Below are positions 35,516 to 44,172 of a stretch of DNA of 64,000 nucleotides, one piece after another. Position numbers and translations under genes: made by a program. This stretch comes from Lagopus muta (taxonomy: Eukaryota > Chordata > Aves > Galliformes > Phasianidae), in the NCBI RefSeq assembly GCF_023343835.1, contig NC_064471.1, positions 6,003,598-6,067,597 on the forward strand, read 5' to 3'. The first letter of the stretch is position 1, and the number at the start of each line of letters is the position of its first letter. Below the pieces are notes generated by a model, which ran no database searches, was not told the DNA's origin, and was given only the letters and a program-made list of their open reading frames with translations.

Positions 35516-36129
35516 GCTGCTTTCTTTTATTTCTGTGCCCATGGATCTTGCATTCGAGTAAATCCTAGCTTGCTGCAGCCTGGAACCTTGCTGATCTGCT
35601 GTTATTGCTGCACTTTCTATTCCACTGCATCACAGCAGTTAAGATGATTTTTTGATTTTGCAATAGTTCTGTGCATATGTGGTTTTTTTTTTCCTAACAA
35701 ATACATTAAAATAAACAAAAACAGCAAACTTTTTAAAACTCAGCACTGTATTTATACAACTGCTGGTCTGACCATTGGTTTCCAGTTGAACAAGTGTTGT
35801 TTGTACAGTCACAGGCTTAAGGGGGAGAAAAAAAATTGCATTGCATGCATTTTATGTTTTATTTTACATCCAATCTCAACTCTGCCAAGAGATGAGAAGT
35901 TGACTGGCATATCATGTAACGAGACATATTAAACCAAGTGTGTGGGGAAAAATAGATCTGGGCACAGTACGTATCATTTTTGTCCTCTGACTGTATTATC
36001 TATATCAATCTGAGTATTGGTATATTAAAAACTGTTATTATGCCATTATGACTGACTTTAGTGCACACAAAAAAACCCTGCAGATTATTTGAGATGGATT
36101 AAATATACTTAAGTGGTTCTTAAGTGGTA

Positions 36130-36132
<3 letters not shown>

Positions 36133-36164
<32 letters not shown>
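36133..36164. repeat. (GT)n microsatellite
   Basis: 16 uninterrupted GT units in the spacer between the inverted arms. Confidence 0.97.
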
Positions 36165-36168
<4 letters not shown>

Positions 36169-39100
36169 GAATTTTGAGAAATTGAGTCAGGTTCTGTTGG
36201 GAATTGTCTAGGGAAAAGCAGTTACTTGCATGAAGATCATCCAAGTGATTCCCTGTGTAAAAGTTGTCAGATAACCTGTGAACTTATTAGTTTATCTCAG
36301 AGCTGTGATGCTTCATGCAATGTGCTTTGTCAAGAATTTGTATTGCAATGTTTCACAATTGTAAGGTTTTTGTTCGCTTGTTTTCTTTACAGAGAATAAC
36401 AGACGCGTTTTGCAACTTGATTCTAAATGGGAGTAAATCTCATATCTGAGGATGAAACTCTTGTTCCCTCTGAACAAGAGGATCCTGGCAGAGGATAACT
36501 AACAACTCATTTTTTGTGGTATTGAGAGGTTTTCCAGGTTTCGTCAGTTGTTTCTATATTTTTTTGTAATCCCTATGTAAACTGCTTTGCTGCAGGAACT
36601 GCTGGTTGCTAGCTCTAAGTTGAAATAAAGCAAAATTATAGATTAACGAGACTGTTTTTAGCACAACTGTTGTTTTGCTGCTCAAGAATTTTCTACTGGC
36701 CTGCTAAAGTGGGCATAGTCAGAATGTGCTGTGTGAATAAGCAGCTGTTTATTTTCTTTAGTTCTTGTCCAAGGCCACATGTCTTTATTTAGTGTTCACT
36801 ATTCAAATGCTGTCTTGAATGCTGAATTTTGTTTTGCATCATGAATCACATCCTTACAACATCTGAGTTACTCATGGATAGCTATTACATTTATCTTCAT
36901 AGATATATTCATTCAATTCATTACTGAGAATTTATCTTTATAGCTGACCTTAAGGTAACAGTATTATTACTACTTTTTTTTTAAAAGAAGTTAGTTATGG
37001 CTCCATTGGTATCAAAATTCTGTATGAATCTTTGGGTGCCCAAGCAGGAATGCCTCTTCCTTCAAATTCAGCATTTGGTTTATTGCTTTGGAGTGACATC
37101 CACTTAGAGTAGTGAGTGCATAGCATGTCTGGGAAGCAGATCTAGAGCTTCCTTGGCAGCCAGGAGAAAGAGCCAGTGCTGTGACCTACCTGTATGCTAT
37201 AGTGACTTCCTGAGCAGCATACGGGAACTGTGTGGCTGAGGTTTCAGTGCTCATCTGTAAACTGAGCGCATTTCTTACAGTATTGGTATTGCAGTTTCCA
37301 GCATCGCTTAGCCTTTAGAAATAAAACCCAAAGCTGAAGGAGTTGATTCCTAAAGAGTTTGCTGGAAGAACCAGGCTGTCTAGGTCATGGTTGCATGAAC
37401 AGGTAAATTGCCAGAGTGAGTTGCTGCTCCCCATGCATCTTTATCTCTTTGTGTTGCTGACAGCTTGGCAAGCCAGTTAAACACAGCTGCAGAAAGCATT
37501 ACAGCTTTTTCTTTGGTGTTGCTTTCCTATGCTGTGCTGGTAAGGTAAATCGGCATATGGATGTCAGCACCAGTGCTGGGAGAAATGCACTAGAAGCAGG
37601 AAGACTTGTGTATGAGAAATTAATGTAGAACTCTTTCCTCTCTCCTCCAAGGATTAGCATCTGTGAAGCCATACCCTTAAGGCTCTTTGGTAGGTAGTTG
37701 TTCCAACTTAGCTTTTATTCTTAATTGCAGGTTTCTTGCTTGTTCTAAGCTGGTGTGGCTTGACGCATTTCAGACTGCAGTACTTTGCCTGATGCTGACT
37801 GGTCATATGTTCTAGTTTCCTTTCTTGCTCTTCTGATTGGTTGTACAGCCACGGAATGAGCTGATACCAAAACTGCTATTTTACCTGCTGTTGTTTTTCA
37901 GACAAATGAGAAGCTGATTCAACCTGTAACAATTGGGCCAGTACAAAGATAGGATGAAGAATGCACAGCTGCAGCTAAAGATGGTTGTGAACAGCCTGGC
38001 ATCTTGAGAAACAGTGCTGTGTTTGTTGATCCAGGGCTTCTCAGCAAACTGCATGTATTGGTTCTCTACTTCCTATCCACACTTGCACAAACTGGTTGCT
38101 CCCTCTGTGGTGGACCTATCACAGTGTTGTCTGAGGGAGGAAGAGAAGCTGCCTTTTCTAAGATCCCGTGCTTAGCAGCTCTGACATCATAGCCCTAGCA
38201 TTCAGAAGGAACAACAGGCAGATAGGTCTTGCTTTTAAATTCAACTTATGTTTCGGGAGATTTACAAGAATAGCAATGGAATGGTCTTCCTCCCAGGATT
38301 ACCTTCCCACTGACTTACCCTTTTTTATTCCAGAGCTGCAAAATATCAGTTCCGTGAAGTACAATGGCAGAATTCCTGTAGGAGTTTGAAAATCTGCAGT
38401 ATCCTGTATTTCTCTCTCCAGGGAAATGGCTGAGAACTCACTTCCTCTCCCACCACCCAATGGCTTAAGAGCTTGCTGCTGATGTTGGAAAATTTCAGGC
38501 TCCAATTGTTAAGATTAGTTGGGACTTCCAGGTGGCAGAAAACAGGATCTTTCAATGAAAGATTATGGATATTTTATTAATAATAAATAATGCTACCAGA
38601 GGAGCTTATAAAAAGGCAGATTGAAAATCTGCTGCTTCAGCTTCACACTACTCAAAGCGTTACTTACGTTTAGTTTTTTGAGCTGTTTATCCAAAATGGA
38701 ATTATAACAGTACTTGTGAAATTCTTGCCTTGGTAAACCTATTGAACAGTTGTATCTGTATGTACTTTGGCAATCTAAATTTAAAACAAGGCTTTCTCTA
38801 AGCAGGTCAGTGAAAATACTTTTCTTTTGATCTTGCATCCTTGTGGATGCCTGTGTAGAGCATCTCTTTGGTAGGCTCTTTGGTAGGCTCACTTGAACTG
38901 GTTGCAATAAGGGTACACGTGTTGCACAGTTCCTCAAAAACTGCTTGTTTTAGAAAAACCAGAAGTCAGGACAGTGGACTTACACTGGCCAAAAGGATAT
39001 TCCATACTGTATCATATCCCACAAATGGAGAGTTTTGAAGGAAATGGCTCTCTTCCGCTTACTGGGGGCTAGCAGGGCATCGGTCAGTGAGTGATGAGCA

Positions 39101-41462
39101 GTTGCTTGTGTATCACTTGTTACATACATTCAGATATATATGTAGTCATTACTATTATACTTCTTTTTTCTGCATTAGTAAATAGCTTCATCTCATCCCA
39201 CGAGTTCTATTTTGGTTTTTTTTTGTTTGTTTGTTTTTATTCTCCGTGATTTTTCTCCATGATGTCAGCATTTCAGTCACCAAAGTACCAGCAGATAACA
39301 ACTACCCATGAGAAGACTTCTACAAGTCTTTCTTCTCTTACTACTAGAAAGGCTGCCATCTGTTGAAAGAACATACTTCATGTAAGCCAAAAGACGTGCA
39401 GCTTCCAAAAGCCACTTAGCAAGGACGTCAGACTAATTTGAAAAGTCTAACTGCCTGCCCTGATGAGCTCCAAGCAAATTTCTGTACATTTTATCAATGA
39501 ATCTTCCCAGTTCTACAGAGAAAACTACTCTTCAGTTGATCCAAATTTTGACTCGAGATGGATAAGGGTCCTTCCTCCTCCCAGTTTACCTGAATCTGTT
39601 TACTTTACCTACCACTGCCTAATATACACATGGACAAATCATGTAGAGTAAGGATTGTATCTGTTTACATACAACTACCTAAGAACTTATTTTATGTCTT
39701 TGATTCATGTTAAATATACAAAAAAATTCAAGAGGCATACTTGTATTATATGACTGCCACAAGGCAGGGCTTTTAACATTATTTTAAATAAAACTGATTG
39801 TTAACAAAATGTTGGCACAGTGAGACATACAATAAAAGTCATTCTTGGGATCATAAAGATTTCTTAGTAGAGAAATTTACTTTTAGAGAAATGCTGGAAG
39901 GGTTTTACTGCTTCTCTAAATAAGTTAAGAAAACACACACACTTAAAACCACAACTGAAAAAAAAAATATATATATAACATATTTTGCTTTACCCACATG
40001 CAAACAAGAGAAATTATCCTAGAAGGAAGGGAATGAGAGGTCAAAGATACTCCAGCATTCTTAATCAGGATCTTTTTATAACACTGCAATTTAACAGAAA
40101 ATATTATTTAAGCTTTAGTATACAAATATTTCTTTCCTGTTATGAGAATACAAAGCATTTTACAATGATGTTTTGTTTCATAAGGTAGATCAGAGTAGAA
40201 TCTCTGTATTCTAGAATGCATCTATTTTGATTCTCGATTTTCGTTTCAAAACTTAGAGAACATCGCCACATGTGAAGGAGAATGTCACTACAAACCTAGA
40301 GAACCATGTATGACATACAGACACTCAGATAATCTGAAGGTCCAAGCCACAATCCAGAAAAAGCCGCACTTTGCAGTCTGTTACTCCTACAAGGAACTCC
40401 AAAAATGAAACATAACGTGGTATTAAAGCACGGGTTCCAACGTCACCTCAACTTAAATAAGAAACAAAGCAATGTCATGTTTTGATATCAAGTTATTTTA
40501 CAATTAAAAATGAAAAAGAGCTTCTGAAAAATAAAAACATTTATGGCAAAAAGTGGTCAAATTCACCCTCTAAAGCAGTCCTTCCATACAGCAGCACTTG
40601 AAAACGTGGAAAAGAAATATGCAAGCTAAATCAAGCTTTCCAAATCTTTGCATGTACTGCCAAAAAAGTGATTATGATATCAATATCAAACATAGGAACT
40701 CCTTCACTGTATACACTAAGCCACAGATGTACACAGGCACAATTTTCATTGAAGCCAAACCATGCATATTGATAGAAGAGCTAAAGTTGCCAATGTAAAG
40801 GGAGTAAGAAGGGCTTACACCTTATGGCTGCCAGAAAATAAAGAGGGCAGAAAAGGAATCTTAGCATTCCATATTCTTGCAAATAGTAATATATTATGCC
40901 ACACAAATCATTGCTATGCTATCCATTAGAGAGAAGAGAAAGAAGTAAATTACACAGTAAAACAAAACTCTAGATGCAAGCAAGAAACAACTATCAGTTC
41001 TGCCTAGTACAACTCTTTTGTCTGCGTAGAAGAAGCCACAAGTCAACTTAAAAAAAAAAAAAAAGAGATTTAGTATTACCAGACTGTACATTACATTGAA
41101 AGAGTGTATGAAGTGATAAAGAGTTGTTTATATGCAGATCTACACAACAGAAAGAAATCCAAATAAATAATGGACATGTAGGCAAAACAGCCTTCTTACG
41201 TGATGTATTATATTAAGTACGATATAAAACAATTTGCCACTTTTGGTCCATTCAACAAGTCAACAAAATGCTGCCAATACCACCCATTTCTTACATTTAC
41301 CTCACTTCTGTCTGTACTTGAACAAAGGATGCTACTAAAATGTACTTGCATACAGTTGAAATACCTGCAAGGTCACCTGCTTGGTATGTATTCAAGCATT
41401 ATAGCAACTTGCATCATCAACGTCATTCCACAGATAAAGGAAAGAAGGCAATGATGGACACT

Positions 41463-41950
41463 TGTCATGGTTCTATGTTTTTTGTTTTTGTTTTTTTTGT
41501 TTTTGGGTTTCAGTATTCCACATCAAAACATCATGTAGTGTACGGGGCATTAAAGTGTCACTGCCCAATCCCAGCTACCTATCCCTGTACATTACAGAAG
41601 TCACGGGATCTGTCCCTTCCGGGTGGGGGGGGCGCTCTCTTGCTGCCTGGCAGTGGGTGCTGGAGGGTGCTTTCCTAGCCGTTCCAAGCTTTTCAGGTTT
41701 GAATCGGTCCCGGGAACTCTCTCTCTCTCATCTCGTCTGATTTATTAATCTCAATTTCAATTAAATTGTATCTATTGTGTTATCTTGTATTCCGATATTA
41801 TAGTAAAATAAGTTTTCCTCCATAGATTGTTGCCGCTGTTCTTTTCCTCCCTTCCTTCCTTCCCATTTTTGTGGGACTGGGGTGGGGGGGGAGGGCAGAG
41901 GCCTGTCGCCCCTGTCACGGACATAGATTGATCTGGTCAAATCCGTGACA
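41463..41950 (+). mobile_element. 5' LTR of ERV copy 2
   Basis: 488 bp, TGTCATGG to CCGTGACA. U3 starts with a T-rich tract broken by G, then CATCATGTAGTGTACGGGGC; a G-run follows GACCCTTCC-type sequence. The tail has a 10-bp inverted repeat, CTGTCACGGA (41912-41921) and TCCGTGACAG (41942-41951), that can fold across the LTR end. The flank on its left is host sequence shared with the other arm. Confidence 0.93.
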
Positions 41951-41957
41951 GATTTTT

Positions 41958-41975
41958 TGGCGCCCAACGTGGGGC
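41958..41975 (+). other. tRNA-Lys1,2-type primer binding site (copy 2)
   Basis: TGGCGCCCAACGTGGGGC, a perfect 18-base match to the tRNA-Lys1,2 3' end. The 7-base gap (GATTTTT) from the LTR end is long for a retrovirus, but the LTR edge is fixed by the target duplication of copy 1. Confidence 0.92.
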
Positions 41976-42229
41976 GACTGCTTTTTAGCTTTTTGAACGA
42001 ATCTCTTTTTCTCTCTGCTCTTAGAGAGCTTCGTTAGGGAGCATTATCAGTAGTTCAGGTTTCTGTGCTGGAAAACCTGACCTTGAAAGATTAGGCGTAC
42101 TGCCAGTGTTCTGGGATATTTGTAAACTTTGAGCACTACTTAGTCTGGGTAGTGCGTTTTTTTTTTCTTTTTTTTTTCCCTCCTCTTGTTAGCTTCAATT
42201 CATTAACCCCTTTTTAGCAAGCACCAGTG
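41976..42229 (+). promoter_or_regulatory. Leader with hairpins and a splice-acceptor-like tract
   Basis: 254 bp between primer site and gag ATG. It can form hairpins CAGGTTT/AAACCTG (42056-42062 with 42073-42079) and CACTAC/GTAGTG (about 42134-42153). A 30-base pyrimidine tract (about 42157-42189) is followed by GTTAG at 42188-42192, a strong 3' splice-site match, 38 bases before the gag ATG. Possible packaging and splicing signals; function is inferred. Confidence 0.5.
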
Positions 42230-44146
42230 ATGAACCCACTCGTTATCGTGGGGGTGCTGGGTAAAGGATTTAAAGCAATGGTGTTAGTCACAACCTACTG
42301 GCCAATAATCCATCTCACACTTGTGTGTTTTGGAATTGCATCTGTATATAACTATCTAAGGGCACTGATGGAGACACCTATGTTTTACCTATTTGCAATG
42401 TGGTATGATTTGAACTTTGACATCTACATCCCAGAAGGAATGGCTAATTTCTCAAACAACTACATCCCAAATGGAATAGCTAATTTTACAAACAACACGA
42501 TGTTCAGACCAGTCTCCGGGTTTTCTTCTCGGTTTGTGAAACGTTTTTCGAATCTTGAATTAATACTCATGTTGTTGTTCGTGTCATCAATTCTCCTGAA
42601 TGTATTCCTAAGCATTCATAATAAGGGAAAGGAGTCTCTTCTGAAACTAGAGAATGATGATTGGCAGGGAATATGGAGAGGTTTAGGAAAGGTTTTAGAA
42701 GCATGGGGACCCGCAGTGTCATGGGATTTTACTCTTGAACACCTGTGGGATCCTGAGAAACTAAGCCAGTATTTGAGTCAGGGACTATGCGGCTTACATA
42801 AATCTAAGGAGGTACAACTTATTTGGGGTTTGGCTTGTGCTTACCGTGCCCTATATAATACCATTCTGGAGAGAGAGAGTTTCCGAGCTGAGGTTCAAGC
42901 CAAAGGGGAAAATCCCCAAGTCAAATCTAATCAATCACGGGAGACACCAGTAACAATACCAGTTGCTCCTGTGGAGGGCAAGAAATGGAAACGAGTGTCT
43001 TCGCGTCTTGAACGAAAAAGAGAAGAAGAGGAGGAGGAGGAGGAAGATCCAGGCGAGGGGCCCTCCTCAGAACCACCACCATCGCGAAAGGCAAAAGCGA
43101 AAACTAAGAGACATGCAGAAGAGAGTGATGAAGAGGAAGTCTCTATTACTACTCGCCGGCCTCTAAAGATGACTGAAATCCAAGGTTCAAGAAAGGAGTT
43201 CACACGGCGCCTGAATGAAAGTATTGTTTCCTGGTTGGTTCGCTGTTGGGACAGTGGGGCCCATAGCTTGTCTCTGGATGGTAATGAAGCTCGCCAACTA
43301 GGTGCCATTGCCAGAGATCCAGCTATTGATAGAGGAATTAGTCGATGTTCGGATGAGGCTGCCTCCCTCTGGGAGCGAGTGTTAACAGCTGTGAAGGAAA
43401 AGTATCCCTTCAAAAATAGCTTGAAGATTTCAATGAAAAAATGGGATACAGTTGAAAAGGATATCCAGTATTTGAGGGAAATAGGCGTGGTGGAAATGTT
43501 GTATGACCCTGACTTTGTTCCTAACCACCCACAACAAAACCGCGACCCTGAAAGAGTGAGGACAACGCCTGAGATATGGCAGAAAATCGTGACAACAGCG
43601 CCGGACAAATATGCCGCTACACTAACATCAGCGTGTGACAGATACCAGGAACAACAGAGAACGCCCTTAGTTTATGAATTAATTGTTACGCTCCAAAACT
43701 ACGAACAATTGCTGTCCCCAATTCATTCTGCCGTTGCTGCAATATCAAGAATGACGGAGCAAGTGTCTCAACTGATTAACCGTGACAAACCTGTAGCAGT
43801 ATCAGAGACGCTTGATGAAGATCAGGATAATCAAACAAGTCTAGCGAAGGATGTGAAGGAGATGAAGGAGACGATGAGACTTCTGCGAGCCCACCTAACT
43901 AAAGACGATGAACCTTCCTTCTTACGTGCACGATCAAAAATCTCAGCTGTTAGAGGCAGACGCTCTCCGGCTCAAGTAAGGAATAATACACCGCGAGTTA
44001 CCTTATGGTATTACCTACGTGACCATGGAGAAGACATGGGGAAGTGGCACGGTCAACCTACTCCTGTACTACGAGCCCGGGTGAAAGAATTACAAAGCAG
44101 ATCAACCACCAGTGCAGTTGCTCCAGTTACCACAGGTAATGAATAG
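42230..44146 (+). CDS. gag: Gag-like protein with N-terminal membrane segments, no zinc knuckle
   Basis: 638 codons from the ATG at 42230; the upstream in-frame GTG is not needed. Placed as Gag by its position between leader and pol. Residues about 4-43 form a long hydrophobic stretch (LVIVGVLGKGF..., then HLTLVCFGIASV), 50-61 a shorter one, and 109-129 another (LELILMLLFVSSILLNVFL). Between them is a repeated IPEGMANFSNN/IPNGIANFTNN pair. Residues 140-220 are helical and Trp-rich; 255-305 is a charged segment with a run of Glu and a basic block; 320-500 resembles a capsid domain in helix content (WLVRCWDSGAHSLSLDG). The end (565-625) is basic, RGRRSPAQVR, with no CCHC box. A membrane-embedded Gag N-terminus is unusual. 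An alternative is that the first 130 residues are an acquired or fused segment. Confidence 0.85.
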   Translation: MNPLVIVGVLGKGFKAMVLVTTYWPIIHLTLVCFGIASVYNYLRALMETPMFYLFAMWYDLNFDIYIPEGMANFSNNYIPNGIANFTNNTMFRPVSGFSSRFVKRFSNLELILMLLFVSSILLNVFLSIHNKGKESLLKLENDDWQGIWRGLGKVLEAWGPAVSWDFTLEHLWDPEKLSQYLSQGLCGLHKSKEVQLIWGLACAYRALYNTILERESFRAEVQAKGENPQVKSNQSRETPVTIPVAPVEGKKWKRVSSRLERKREEEEEEEEDPGEGPSSEPPPSRKAKAKTKRHAEESDEEEVSITTRRPLKMTEIQGSRKEFTRRLNESIVSWLVRCWDSGAHSLSLDGNEARQLGAIARDPAIDRGISRCSDEAASLWERVLTAVKEKYPFKNSLKISMKKWDTVEKDIQYLREIGVVEMLYDPDFVPNHPQQNRDPERVRTTPEIWQKIVTTAPDKYAATLTSACDRYQEQQRTPLVYELIVTLQNYEQLLSPIHSAVAAISRMTEQVSQLINRDKPVAVSETLDEDQDNQTSLAKDVKEMKETMRLLRAHLTKDDEPSFLRARSKISAVRGRRSPAQVRNNTPRVTLWYYLRDHGEDMGKWHGQPTPVLRARVKELQSRSTTSAVAPVTTGNE

Positions 44147-44172
44147 AGGGGCCCTGCCCTCAGTCAGGAGGG
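44144..44172 (+). promoter_or_regulatory. gag UAG readthrough site with downstream hairpin
   Basis: Gag ends in TAG (44144-44146), and the same frame runs on without another stop into protease. Eleven bases after the stop a stem CCCTC (44157-44161)/GAGGG (44168-44172) closes the loop AGTCAG. In copy 3 the stem is CCCCC/GGGGG with loop AGCCAG; in copy 1 it is CCCTC/GGGGG (one T-G wobble). The layout matches stop-codon readthrough rather than frameshifting. Confidence 0.7.

Larger units (their letters stand above)
34418..39247. other. Spacer of inverted duplication (METTL15 intron)
   Basis: 4.8 kb of unique-looking intron between the arms. It holds a dispersed repeat (35333-35515) and a (GT)16 run (36133-36164). 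It ends with a T-rich stretch containing TTTGTTTGTTTG just before the right-arm breakpoint. No exon or RNA gene was recognised; the 114-codon minus-strand frame at 38593-38937 has no family look. Confidence 0.7.

Noticed and set aside
38593-38937. 114-codon minus-strand frame in the spacer
   Set aside because: No recognised domain, unremarkable composition, no flanking splice or promoter signals.
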